A DNA stretch of 11,560 nt from Dehalococcoidia bacterium (GCA_030638985.1 DAOWDO010000073.1:1-11560); one strand, 5' to 3'. Positions 1 through 5,876 are shown, numbered from the stretch's first letter. The notes: generated by a model not told the origin, from the sequence alone. Translations and numbers: made by a program.

Positions 1-32
1 AAAAGAAGGAAAAGGAAGCCGCCAGCACTTAA
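1..32 (+). CDS. C-terminal tail of an upstream gene (partial)
   Basis: The third frame from the window start reads KKEKEAAST and then a TAA at 30-32, 38 nt before the start chosen for the DsrE-like gene. A charged Lys/Glu tail followed by a closely spaced co-directional gene is typical of the end of a preceding operon member. Only nine residues are visible, so nothing can be said about function, and the first frame (stop at 55-57) is a weaker alternative. Confidence 0.3.
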   Translation, partial: KKEKEAAST

Positions 33-70
33 TTACCAGGCGACAAAAAACACTTAAGGGGGTGCTCAAA

Positions 71-553
71 TTGGCTGAAAAGGAAAAACTGAGCATAGTT
101 GTCTTTAGTGGTGACCTGGACCGTGCGTTAGCCGCTTTTATGCTGGCCACCTCGGGAGCCAGTATGGGTATGGAGGTCAGCATGTTCTTCACCTTCTGGG
201 GGCTCAACGTAATCAAGAAGAACGAAGGTCGAATTAAGAGCAGGGGTATAATGAGAAAGATGCTCAACTTCATAAACCGTGGTGGCTCGAAGAGGCTAAC
301 CCTCTCCAAGTTCAACATGCTCGGCCTGGGTACCTGGATGATGAAAGGTCTCATGAAAGATACCAACACGCCCACTATAGACGAATTCATCGCCATGGCG
401 CACGAGATGGGTGTCAAGTTAATCGCCTGTACCACCTCCTGTGGTGTCATGGGCATACCGGAGGACGCCTTCCGTGATGAGGTCACCAGCGTTGCCGGAG
501 CCACCTATTTCTTACGCGAAGCCGGTGAGTCAAAGGTATCCTTATTCATCTAA
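71..553 (+). CDS. DsrE/DsrF/DsrH-like (DsrE2 type) sulfur-transfer family protein
   Basis: Small cytoplasmic protein of the DsrE superfamily, whose members carry sulfur as a cysteine persulfide and pass it to partners such as TusA. The N-terminus (LSIVVFSGDLDRAL) gives the first beta strand and helix. FFTFWGLNVIKK, residues 39-50, is typical of the DsrE2 subgroup, and the C-terminal half has IACTTSCGVMGI with Cys120 and Cys124; Cys120 is the expected sulfur-carrying position. The frame is open from a GTG at 62, but the purine-rich AAGGGGG (56-62) touches that codon and sits 8 nt from the TTG at 71, so TTG at 71 (160 residues) is the better start. The TusA-like gene begins 37 nt downstream, which supports a persulfide relay. 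The final acceptor cannot be seen. Confidence 0.88.
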   Translation: MAEKEKLSIVVFSGDLDRALAAFMLATSGASMGMEVSMFFTFWGLNVIKKNEGRIKSRGIMRKMLNFINRGGSKRLTLSKFNMLGLGTWMMKGLMKDTNTPTIDEFIAMAHEMGVKLIACTTSCGVMGIPEDAFRDEVTSVAGATYFLREAGESKVSLFI

Positions 554-590
554 ACCAGACTTTCGCTTAAGACAGATCAAGGAGGAGGAG

Positions 591-821
591 ATGAAGGCAG
601 ACCAGAGTTTGGATTGTATCGGGCTGTATTGCCCGATGCCCATCATTAAGACTGTGGACAAGTTCAAGCAGCTGAAAGTGGGGGAAATACTGGAAGTGAT
701 CGCCGATGATAAGGGGATAAGGGCGGACATGCCGGCCTGGTGCGAGGTTACCGGACATGAGTTTTTGAGCATGGAAGAGGATGGGGGGAAGATCCGGGTC
801 TATGTTAAGAAAACGCACTAA
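591..821 (+). CDS. tusA: TusA-like sulfur carrier protein
   Basis: 76-residue protein of the TusA/SirA family, cytoplasmic sulfur carriers holding a persulfide on the first Cys of a CPxP motif. LDCIGLYCPMPIIKT contains that motif at residues 14-17 (CPMP), followed by the family's helix, strand and C-terminal GGKIRVYVKK strand. The length is normal for the family. The start is the ATG at 591, directly after AAGGAGGAGGAG (579-590); the same frame is open back to 441, but that stretch overlaps the DsrE-like gene in another frame and has no family similarity. With the DsrE-like gene it probably forms a two-protein sulfur relay. Delivery to tRNA thiolation, molybdenum cofactor or sulfur oxidation/reduction cannot be told from this window. 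Confidence 0.92.
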   Translation: MKADQSLDCIGLYCPMPIIKTVDKFKQLKVGEILEVIADDKGIRADMPAWCEVTGHEFLSMEEDGGKIRVYVKKTH

Positions 822-889
822 TGACGGCCGTGCTCACATGGAAGGAAGCGGCGGAAATCACCCGATTGCAGGTGAGCTTGGGTGGTTAA
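821..889 (+). CDS. possible 22-residue small ORF coupled to tusA
   Basis: An ATG overlaps the tusA stop (TAATG) and opens 22 codons, MTAVLTWKEAAEITRLQVSLGG, ending at TAA 887-889, just where the terminator stem begins. The stop/start overlap is what translational coupling would look like. No family is recognised and the length is short enough for chance. It could also be the remnant of a longer gene. Confidence 0.2.
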   Translation: MTAVLTWKEAAEITRLQVSLGG

Positions 890-935
890 AAAGACGGGGA
901 GCGGGCTTCTCAATAGCTCCCACTCCCCGTCTTTT
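889..935 (+). terminator. bidirectional rho-independent terminator between tusA and the transglutaminase-like gene
   Basis: AAAAGACGGGGAG (889-901) pairs perfectly with CTCCCCGTCTTTT (923-935), a 13-bp GC-rich stem with A residues on the left and T residues on the right. It therefore reads as a hairpin plus U-tract on either strand. It lies between the plus-strand sulfur-carrier genes and the convergent minus-strand lipoprotein gene, where a shared terminator is expected. Confidence 0.88.
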
Positions 936-980
936 ATATGGATGAGACTCGGCTAAAGACTCTTTCGCTACCAAAGCTGA

Positions 981-2108
981 CTACCAGGGCCAAGGTGTGC
1001 TGCCTACTATCTCTTCATAGGTGACCACGTATTCCAGGCCTTCTTGGGAGACCGGATGCGGCGGAGTTTCAAAGGACAAGGGCTTGCCATCAACCTCAGC
1101 ATAGGGATACATAAAGTAATTCAGTGGGCCACCGTCCTGCGCCGGATTCAGGGTAACATCCCTGCCGTGATAGAAATCAACGTAGGTCTCTGTTTGGGCG
1201 CCGAAAAAGTATTGCTGGGCTTCTAGCAGTTCTGGAGAATCCTTGTCACACTCATTCTTCAGATGAAACTTAAGCACATCTGACGGGTCAACCGGTACCC
1301 AGCCATAACCCGGCAGGTAGAACTCAGCTCGGCAGTGGAAGGCTCCGGATATATCGCCCTCTTTACCAATGCGGGTGCCAAGAATCTCTCTGGCCGGTAC
1401 GCCAACACTCCTGGCCATGGCTACAAAGACCGGAGATATGTCGGCGCATTTACCCGATAAGTTCTTAAGTAGGGCTTCAACATCTCCTGTGCCACAGCCC
1501 TTAATGTCCGGGTTACGCTCACCAGTTTCTACGATATAGTCATAAATAGCGGTGGCTTTACCCAGGATGGTCTTCTCTTCCTTGGTAATCTCTACAGCTA
1601 TATCCTTCACCTCACCAACAGTTGGCCCTAGGCTTGTTGGCGACAGATAGTGCTCCATAATGTCAATAGGAACTGCAGCCTCTTTCTCGGGGAAGTCCTT
1701 CATAATGATCTCATTTCTCGTTATCTTGAAGGAATAGGTCAATCTGGCTTTCTCTTTGGGCTCAATCCACTCGGCATACAGGCTTATGGTACCGTGCTCT
1801 GCTTCCCTGTAAACACCGATGGAATCATAATTACCTACTATCTTTACATCTTCAATCGTCTGGTACTTATTGGATGTAGGATAGGGGAGCCACAGCCGCG
1901 CCTCATCGGCGCCTTCAGAGACATCAATAGTGATGTCAAAGGTCACCACTCCCTGCCTCTGTCGGGGCATGACCTCTTCCGTAGAACCATACTTCGCAGC
2001 TTCCTCTTGCTGACACGCCGGCAAGGTAACCAGTACCAGCAAAACCGCCATCAGCGCAGTGGCTACCACCGGCCACCTGCGGGACAGCCATCTCAGTTTT
2101 ACTGTCAT
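981..2108 (-). CDS. transglutaminase-like domain lipoprotein
   Basis: 375 residues, predicted to be exported and lipid-anchored. A basic start (KLRWLSRRW), a hydrophobic segment at about 13-28 and a lipobox ending LPAC give a lipidated Cys32. Residues about 50-170 are beta-rich (LWLPYPTSN, ISLYAEWIEP). A transglutaminase-like papain-fold core follows: Cys221 in SGKCADIS, His258 in GAFHCRAEFYLPGYGW and Asp274 in VPVDPSD form the expected Cys-His-Asp triad. Such bacterial proteins are mostly proteases, amidases or of unknown substrate rather than protein cross-linkers. The ATG at 2108 follows AAGGAGGT with 6 nt spacing. The gene is monocistronic, with its own promoter upstream and a bidirectional terminator downstream. 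The substrate is unknown. Confidence 0.88.
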   Translation of the reverse strand: MTVKLRWLSRRWPVVATALMAVLLVLVTLPACQQEEAAKYGSTEEVMPRQRQGVVTFDITIDVSEGADEARLWLPYPTSNKYQTIEDVKIVGNYDSIGVYREAEHGTISLYAEWIEPKEKARLTYSFKITRNEIIMKDFPEKEAAVPIDIMEHYLSPTSLGPTVGEVKDIAVEITKEEKTILGKATAIYDYIVETGERNPDIKGCGTGDVEALLKNLSGKCADISPVFVAMARSVGVPAREILGTRIGKEGDISGAFHCRAEFYLPGYGWVPVDPSDVLKFHLKNECDKDSPELLEAQQYFFGAQTETYVDFYHGRDVTLNPAQDGGPLNYFMYPYAEVDGKPLSFETPPHPVSQEGLEYVVTYEEIVGSTPWPW

Positions 2109-2136
2109 GTCTCTACCTCCTTACGGAACTAGAGAC

Positions 2137-2165
2137 ATCGTAGCATAAGAGATTTTTTTTGTCAA
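2137..2165 (-). promoter_or_regulatory. sigma-70-type promoter of the transglutaminase-like gene
   Basis: On the minus strand TTGACA (2160-2165) is followed after 17 nt by TACGAT (2137-2142). The predicted transcript starts near 2130 and has a leader of roughly 20 nt containing the Shine-Dalgarno sequence. The spacer contains a run of eight A residues. Confidence 0.75.
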
Positions 2166-2191
2166 GATAAATATAACTAATCATAGTACAG

Positions 2192-2218
2192 GTCAGGCTC
2201 TGCTGGGCTATCCCTGAC
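2192..2218 (-). terminator. weak hairpin after the feo operon
   Basis: GTCAGG and CCTGAC form a 6-bp stem about 50 nt past the rubrerythrin-like stop, the only obvious structure at the operon's 3' end. The loop is 15 nt and no T-run follows on the minus strand, so it may be a 3' end stabiliser or chance rather than an intrinsic terminator. Confidence 0.25.
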
Positions 2219-2267
2219 AAAATGTCATAATATTTAACCTTTTCCCCTCATTCCTGCCATAATCAGC

Positions 2268-2645
2268 CTAACCGAAACGTCCGAGAGCCTTCCTAAACAT
2301 CGCCCGGTGGTGCTTCTCCCTCTCAAAGGCAACCCGGAATGACCTGGCGGCCTCTGCCCTGCCCTCTTGCTCTGCCTCCTCGATAAACTTGGGGTACATC
2401 GACAGGATCTCCAGGTCTTCCCCCTCGGCTGCCTCCCTCAAGTTCTCCCTGGTTGACCTGACGACACCCATCACTCTGAGATGGCTCAGGGCATGGACTA
2501 CTTCCGCCCCGGCAGCCTCACGAAAGAGCTGGGCTACCTCCATCATGTCCTCATCTATTGCCCTGTGGGCATATGCCAGGTACTCAATATTGGTCTGGCT
2601 CTCGTCACTAAAGGCGATCTTAAGGTTTTCATCCGTTTTAGTCAT
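2268..2645 (-). CDS. rubrerythrin-like ferritin-family diiron protein (no rubredoxin domain)
   Basis: 125-residue four-helix-bundle protein resembling the ferritin-like half of rubrerythrin, a diiron peroxidase or iron-handling protein of anaerobes. Visible ligand motifs are Glu15 in AFSDESQTNIEYLAYA, Glu48-x-x-His51 in GAEVVHALSHL, a Glu-rich helix with EEAEQEG at 89-95, and Glu110-x-x-His113 in FEREKHHRAMF. No C-terminal CxxC rubredoxin knuckles are present, so an electron donor would have to come from elsewhere. The ATG at 2645 has GGGAGGTGA upstream and overlaps the preceding FeoC-like gene by 8 nt (ATGACTAA), which points to translational coupling. As the last gene of the feo operon it may detoxify peroxide or buffer imported Fe(II). 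Confidence 0.85.
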   Translation of the reverse strand: MTKTDENLKIAFSDESQTNIEYLAYAHRAIDEDMMEVAQLFREAAGAEVVHALSHLRVMGVVRSTRENLREAAEGEDLEILSMYPKFIEEAEQEGRAEAARSFRVAFEREKHHRAMFRKALGRFG

Positions 2646-2922
2646 CGCTCACCTCCCGGTAGTTATTCTTTAGGCAGGCTTCATCTACCAGCTGATAAAC
2701 TCTACCGGCGGCACCGCTTCCCCCAGGCGGGGCACAACCCGAGACGGGGCAATGGGCACAGGCCTCGGTGCCGTTGCCGACCTCACGGAGCTTACCCTGA
2801 CGCACCAGAAGCTGGAGCATTCCCTCCAGAGCACTCATCTCAACGCCAAGGCGCTGGCCAAGCTCGCCGCGGGCAATAACCCCTCTGGCCCGCCTGAACT
2901 CCTCTATGATTTGTAACAGCAA
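2638..2922 (-). CDS. FeoC-like winged-helix protein with cysteine cluster
   Basis: 94-residue FeoC-family protein. These are small winged-helix proteins encoded with feoB, proposed to regulate transcription or FeoB stability and often carrying an Fe-S-type Cys cluster. The winged helix covers about 1-48 (IIEEFRRARGVIARGELGQR, then ending LVRQGKLREV). It is followed by Cys55-x2-Cys58-x4-Cys63 and Cys83, the four cysteines expected for a cluster. A GTG at 2928 overlaps the Shine-Dalgarno AGGAGG (2928-2933); the TTG at 2922 is 5 nt away and gives an N-terminus MLLQIIEEFR that lines up with MLSRILTELR of the other FeoC-like protein, so TTG is preferred. The feoB stop codon TAG lies at the edge of this Shine-Dalgarno. 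Confidence 0.82.
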   Translation of the reverse strand: MLLQIIEEFRRARGVIARGELGQRLGVEMSALEGMLQLLVRQGKLREVGNGTEACAHCPVSGCAPPGGSGAAGRVYQLVDEACLKNNYREVSDD

Positions 2923-2931
2923 ATCCACCTC

Positions 2932-4305
2932 CTAGGTAATAAAAATACGGCCTATCTGGTAGATAAGGGTGGCCACCAGCCAGCCCAGAAACAGCGTGTA
3001 ACCGACGATAAAGCCGGTCCACTTCCAGGAATTGGTCTCCCGCCTGATGGTGACAATGGTGGCCATACAGGGGATATAGAGCAAAGACATGGCCATAAAG
3101 GCAAAGGCGACAAGCGGTGTCCAGCCCAACTGGGTGGCAATAGTCTGCCCCAGAAGGCCCTCTTCAACAGCAAACAGGACGCCGAAGGTGCCGACTACCA
3201 CCTCTTTAGCCATGATGCCAAATATCAGGGTTACCGCCGCCTGCCACTGGCCGAAGCCGGCCGGGCTAAAAATGGGGGCGATCACTCTACCTATCGGCTC
3301 CAGCGCCCCGATAAAGTCCAGCAGCCAGATGACCATCACCATGGCCAGAATAATCCTTCCCGCCCTGACCAGAAACGTCCGGCCGCGCTCCCACATGTGG
3401 GTTAAGACCCCGGTGATGGTGGGCAAGCGATAGGGTGGCAGCTCCATGACGAAGTGGCCGCTCTCCCCCCGCACCAGTCTTGAGCGGAAGAGCCAGGCAA
3501 GGAAGATGGCCAAAACGATACCAATGCCGTACATGGAGAAGACCACCAGCCCCTGATAGGCGGTAAAAAAAGCGCCGGCGAAGAGCATGTAGATAGGCAG
3601 GCGGGCGCCGCAGGACATCAGTGGAGAGACCATAATGGTAACCAGCCTGTCCTTCGGGTTCTCAATGGTGCGGGTAGCCATGATAGCCGGTACGTTGCAG
3701 CCAAAACCAAGCACCAGTGGAACAAACGACCGGCCGTGCAATCCTATCCGGTGCATCAGGCGATCCATAACAAAGGCAGCCCTGGCCAGATAGCCGCTGT
3801 CCTCCAGGGCGGACAGCCCAAGATAAAGCAGTAATATCACCGGTACAAAAGACAGCACCGAGCCAACGCCGCCGATAATGCCACCGGCAAGAAGGGAGCC
3901 AAGCCAGTCCGGCTTAATCCCCGAGGCCAGTTCACCCAGCCAGTCAAAGCCCTGTCCAATCCAGCCGATGAGGGGCGTAGAAAGGGTAAAGGTAAACTGG
4001 AAAAGGCCAAAGAGGATAGCGGCGAATATGGGAATACCCAGCCAGCGGTTGAGCACCACCCGGTCGACCCTGTCGGAAGAACTCAGTTTTTCCACGGCCG
4101 GCTTTTGGAGCACGTCCTTAAGCAGGCCGCTGATAAAGCCGTAGCGGGCATCGGCAGCAACTATTTCGGCTTCGTCTCCGTAGACTCTCTTCAGATGGGC
4201 AAGGCTCTGGTTCCTGGCCCTTATGATTTCGTCTTTGCCCACTCCTCCCCCAAAAGTTTCCTGGTTATCTCCTCGTCCTCCTCCAGCAGTTTGAGCGCCA
4301 GCCAC
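2932..4305 (-). CDS. feoB: FeoB, C-terminal membrane part (second reading frame)
   Basis: Membrane half of the Fe(II) transporter FeoB. The visible frame starts with GTG at 4305, but its first 18 residues are an out-of-frame reading of the G-protein segment and have no FeoB character; real similarity begins at about 4251 (GGGVGKDEIIRARNQ). The rest of the helical domain follows, then a polytopic core containing WLGIPIFAAILFGLF, FGCNVPAIMATRT, SPLMSCGARLPIYMLF, AKEVVVGTFGVLF and LYIPCMATIVTIRRET, all conserved in FeoB, including the membrane cysteines. No credible ribosome site lies near 4305 or the GTG at 4242. It is most simply the continuation of the N-terminal part after a -1 frameshift; joined, the protein would be about 662 residues, a normal FeoB length. 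Confidence 0.9.
   Translation of the reverse strand: MAGAQTAGGGRGDNQETFGGGVGKDEIIRARNQSLAHLKRVYGDEAEIVAADARYGFISGLLKDVLQKPAVEKLSSSDRVDRVVLNRWLGIPIFAAILFGLFQFTFTLSTPLIGWIGQGFDWLGELASGIKPDWLGSLLAGGIIGGVGSVLSFVPVILLLYLGLSALEDSGYLARAAFVMDRLMHRIGLHGRSFVPLVLGFGCNVPAIMATRTIENPKDRLVTIMVSPLMSCGARLPIYMLFAGAFFTAYQGLVVFSMYGIGIVLAIFLAWLFRSRLVRGESGHFVMELPPYRLPTITGVLTHMWERGRTFLVRAGRIILAMVMVIWLLDFIGALEPIGRVIAPIFSPAGFGQWQAAVTLIFGIMAKEVVVGTFGVLFAVEEGLLGQTIATQLGWTPLVAFAFMAMSLLYIPCMATIVTIRRETNSWKWTGFIVGYTLFLGWLVATLIYQIGRIFIT
4195..4284 (-). other. feoB: candidate -1 frameshift site joining the two feoB frames
   Basis: In the frame of the N-terminal part the minus strand reads T TTG GGG at 4254-4248, an X XXY YYZ heptamer on which both tRNAs can re-pair after a -1 slip. 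That shift moves into the frame of the membrane part. SD-like GAGGAG lies 14 nt upstream (4274-4269), with more GGAGG just before it. Downstream, after 5 nt, a stem can form between GUGGGCAA (4242-4235) and UUGCCCAU (4202-4195), with a 32-nt loop. Without slippage translation stops at TAA 4221-4223. The alternative is that one G is missing from a six-G tract, by mutation or assembly error. Confidence 0.45.
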
Positions 4306-4919
4306 CTCGGTGAGTAGACGGAAGACGGCAAACTGGCGGTAATAACCTCCTCCAGCTTGCTTATTTCCGTTTCCATCTCTTGCCCGTAGTTGAGCCGCAA
4401 GCCTTTAGCCTGTACCTGCCCCTCGGCAACATCGACTACCGCCCTCAATAACTCCTCTACCCCCTGGTTGCGGCTGGCTACCATAGGCACCGCCGGAACC
4501 CCCAGAAGACGGGAAAGCTCGCCTACGTCAATCCGGTATTCCCGGGATCGGGCAACGTCCATCATGTTAAGTGCAATAACCAGCTTGGCCTCCATCTCCA
4601 GGAGCTGCACGGCAAGGTAGAGGTTGCGCTCCATGTTGGAAGCATCAACAACATCGACCACCACATCCGGCTGGCCGTCAATCACAAAATCCCTGGCGAT
4701 TATCTCGTCCAGGGAGTAGGCGGTCAGGCTGTAGACTCCGGGGAGGTCAACCACCTTGATACGGTAACCGCCAAAGCTCAGATTACCCTCTTTCTTTTCA
4801 ACGGTTACCCCCGGCCAGTTGCCGACATGCTGTTTGGCCCCGGTGAGGGCGTTGAACACTGTGGTCTTACCCGAGTTGGGATTGCCCGCCAGCGCAATTG
4901 TTATCACCTTTTTAGCCAT
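4221..4919 (-). CDS. feoB: FeoB, N-terminal G-protein part (first reading frame)
   Basis: GTPase half of FeoB, cytosolic, which gates Fe(II) import. G motifs are G1 GNPNSGKT (12-19), G2 GVTVE (37-41), G3 DLPG (58-61) and G4 NMMD (118-121); the helical domain begins after about 165 and YSPRWLALKLLEEDEE is characteristic. The frame ends early, with EEWAKTKS and TAA, inside the helical domain, giving 232 residues with no membrane part. The ATG at 4919 has GAGGAG 7 nt upstream and lies 1 nt after the stop of the preceding FeoC-like gene; an in-frame start at 4946 would add nine residues inside that gene and is less likely. FeoB similarity switches frame near 4250, so this is the first half of an interrupted or recoded feoB. 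Confidence 0.9.
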   Translation of the reverse strand: MAKKVITIALAGNPNSGKTTVFNALTGAKQHVGNWPGVTVEKKEGNLSFGGYRIKVVDLPGVYSLTAYSLDEIIARDFVIDGQPDVVVDVVDASNMERNLYLAVQLLEMEAKLVIALNMMDVARSREYRIDVGELSRLLGVPAVPMVASRNQGVEELLRAVVDVAEGQVQAKGLRLNYGQEMETEISKLEEVITASLPSSVYSPRWLALKLLEEDEEITRKLLGEEWAKTKS

Positions 4920-4920
4920 G

Positions 4921-5196
4921 CTAGTTCTCCTCGGGGGCAATCTCATAGTAGACGACGGTCTGGGCCGGCCCCATGAAAGCGCACAGGTCTCCGTACAGGG
5001 AAAGTCCGCCTCCGGCCATCTCCCGCCGGCATTCCTCCAGTTCCATCTGCCTTATCCGGCGCAGCTTCCCCTGCCTGACCAGCTGCTCCATCATACCCGC
5101 CAGGACACCGGGGTCAACCTCCAACCTGCCGGCCAGCTCGCTTTCGCTGACCGGTTCCGTGGACTTTCTCAATTCGGTAAGTATGCGCGACAACAA
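4921..5196 (-). CDS. FeoC-like winged-helix protein without the cysteine cluster
   Basis: 91-residue FeoC-family protein placed between feoA and feoB. The winged-helix part, about 1-46, is clearly related to that of the other FeoC-like protein of this operon: both share the start pattern and LVRQGKLR. The C-terminal part has only Cys56 and Cys72, far apart, so the Cys cluster usual in FeoC is absent. The start is TTG at 5196 with GGAG (5204-5207) 7 nt upstream. It lies 14 nt after the second feoA and 1 nt before feoB. It may act on FeoB or as a regulator that does not sense through an Fe-S cluster. The family call rests on the N-terminal domain and its location. Confidence 0.75.
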   Translation of the reverse strand: MLSRILTELRKSTEPVSESELAGRLEVDPGVLAGMMEQLVRQGKLRRIRQMELEECRREMAGGGLSLYGDLCAFMGPAQTVVYYEIAPEEN

Positions 5197-5210
5197 AACA
5201 CTGCTCCGTC

Positions 5211-5435
5211 TTATGGCGGTTTGACCAATATTTTATGGGCAACCCCTCTGCCCAGGGCCAGCCTTGAGCCACGAATATCAAGCAACACCGAGCCCGGCTG
5301 CTGACTGGTTATCACCCTGACGTGAATACCCGGGGTGAGCCCCAGCTCGGTCAGCCGCCTGTGCAGCCCCCAGCCGGCTTTGATGGCGGCCACCTCAACT
5401 ATCTCTCCGGGGGTCACCATGCTGAGTGGCATCAT
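5211..5435 (-). CDS. feoA: FeoA domain protein (second copy)
   Basis: 74-residue SH3-like FeoA protein, a cytosolic accessory factor of FeoB. Recognisable features are LSMVTPGEIVEVAAI at the start, HRRLTELGLTPGIHVRV in the middle (the conserved RRLxxLGLxPG stretch) and a C-terminal strand with SRLALGRGVAHKILV. The ATG codons at 5435 and 5432 are adjacent, with AGGA about 7 nt upstream of the first. It follows the first feoA by 9 nt, so the two are surely co-transcribed. It keeps the usual LGL-PG turn better than the first copy. Confidence 0.9.
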   Translation of the reverse strand: MMPLSMVTPGEIVEVAAIKAGWGLHRRLTELGLTPGIHVRVITSQQPGSVLLDIRGSRLALGRGVAHKILVKPP

Positions 5436-5444
5436 GGATTTATC

Positions 5445-5678
5445 CTAATCGACCTCAACCTTTATATTGGCTGCCTCTTTCTTGCGCAGCGTCAGGTGAT
5501 ATCCCTTGACCTTTATCTGTATGGGATCACCCAGTGGCGCCGCCCTCTGCATCTCAACCTCAGTGCCGGTAACCACCCCCATATCGATAATCCGCCGGTA
5601 GATGCTGCCCCTGCCGGACACCCCTATTACCAAACCCTTCTCCTTTGGTTTCAATTCACTCAGTCGTTTTGTTACCAT
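5445..5678 (-). CDS. feoA: FeoA domain protein (first copy)
   Basis: 77-residue FeoA-like protein and first gene of the iron operon. RLSELKPKEKGLVIGVSG opens the domain, YRRIIDMGVVTGTEVEMQRA is the conserved central stretch and PIQIKVKGYHLTLRKKEA the final strands. It diverges from the second copy mainly in the middle, so the two are not recent duplicates. The ATG at 5678 has only a modest ribosome site (GGAT or AGGG just upstream). The leader from the predicted transcription start is about 54 nt and contains a palindromic iron-box-like site. Confidence 0.88.
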   Translation of the reverse strand: MVTKRLSELKPKEKGLVIGVSGRGSIYRRIIDMGVVTGTEVEMQRAAPLGDPIQIKVKGYHLTLRKKEAANIKVEVD

Positions 5679-5714
5679 TACCCTATCCAGATAAAGGCAT
5701 CCCTTATGTAATTA

Positions 5715-5728
5715 TTAGGTTAACCTTA
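5715..5728. promoter_or_regulatory. palindromic iron-box-like operator of the feo operon
   Basis: TTAGGTTAACCTTA is an inverted repeat with a perfect AGGTTAACCT core (5717-5726). Its half-sites match the TTAGGTTAG type used by DtxR/IdeR repressors. It begins a few bases downstream of the predicted feo transcription start and 37 nt upstream of the first feoA, a position suited to blocking initiation or early elongation. The divergent DtxR-family gene is the obvious candidate regulator. Confidence 0.65.
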
Positions 5729-5738
5729 TCCAGGCCTC

Positions 5739-5767
5739 ATTGTATCACCTGACGTGCACTGTGTCAA
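5739..5767 (-). promoter_or_regulatory. promoter of the feo operon
   Basis: On the minus strand TTGACA (5762-5767) and TACAAT (5739-5744) are separated by exactly 17 nt, one of the best sigma-70-type promoters in the window. It predicts transcription from about 5732 through feoA-feoA-feoC-feoB-feoC-rubrerythrin. Confidence 0.8.
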
Positions 5768-5771
5768 GGGC

Positions 5772-5800
5772 AACCTAATCATAACCTTTGTCTTACCTAG
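5772..5800. promoter_or_regulatory. three iron-box half-sites spaced 11 bp apart
   Basis: AACCTAA (5772), AACCTTT (5783) and TACCTAG (5794) are direct half-sites with start-to-start spacing of exactly 11 bp. They occupy the space between the two divergent -35 elements (feo at 5762-5767, dtxR at 5809-5814). They match half of the palindromic site at 5715-5728. One-turn phasing suggests cooperative binding of a metal-dependent repressor on one face of the DNA. Confidence 0.45.
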
Positions 5801-5808
5801 AAAAATAC

Positions 5809-5838
5809 TTGACTTTGCCGAAAATTAAGGTGTAACAT
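5809..5838 (+). promoter_or_regulatory. candidate promoter of the dtxR-family gene
   Basis: TTGACT (5809-5814) is followed by TGTAAC after 16 nt or TAACAT after 18 nt as the -10. The -10 region lies in TAAGGTGTAACATTA (5826-5840), an imperfect inverted repeat of the iron-box half-site, which would allow autorepression. Confidence 0.55.
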
Positions 5839-5876
5839 TAGTTGATCCTGGTTGCCAGCGCCAGATGGAGGCGGTT

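Noticed and set aside
441..590. Longer N-terminal extension of the TusA-like protein
   Set aside because: It overlaps the DsrE-like gene in another frame, has no family similarity, and the ATG at 591 has an excellent Shine-Dalgarno and gives the normal TusA length.
1650..2132. 160-codon plus-strand frame opposite the transglutaminase-like gene
   Set aside because: The minus-strand protein has a lipobox and a full Cys-His-Asp triad with a good promoter and ribosome site; the plus frame has none of these.
2235..2244. TTAACCTTTT near the end of the feo operon as an iron-box half-site
   Set aside because: A single half-site downstream of the last operon gene and not next to a promoter; likely chance in AT-rich sequence.
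4252..4305. GTG at 4305 as a genuine start of a separate FeoB membrane protein
   Set aside because: The first 18 residues are an out-of-frame reading of the conserved G-protein segment, there is no good ribosome site, and FeoB similarity begins only after the heptamer at 4254-4248.
5865..5876. ATG at 5865 as start of the DtxR-family protein
   Set aside because: The purine-rich GGAGG lies inside that reading and is placed for the ATG at 5877; the extra four residues are not family-like.
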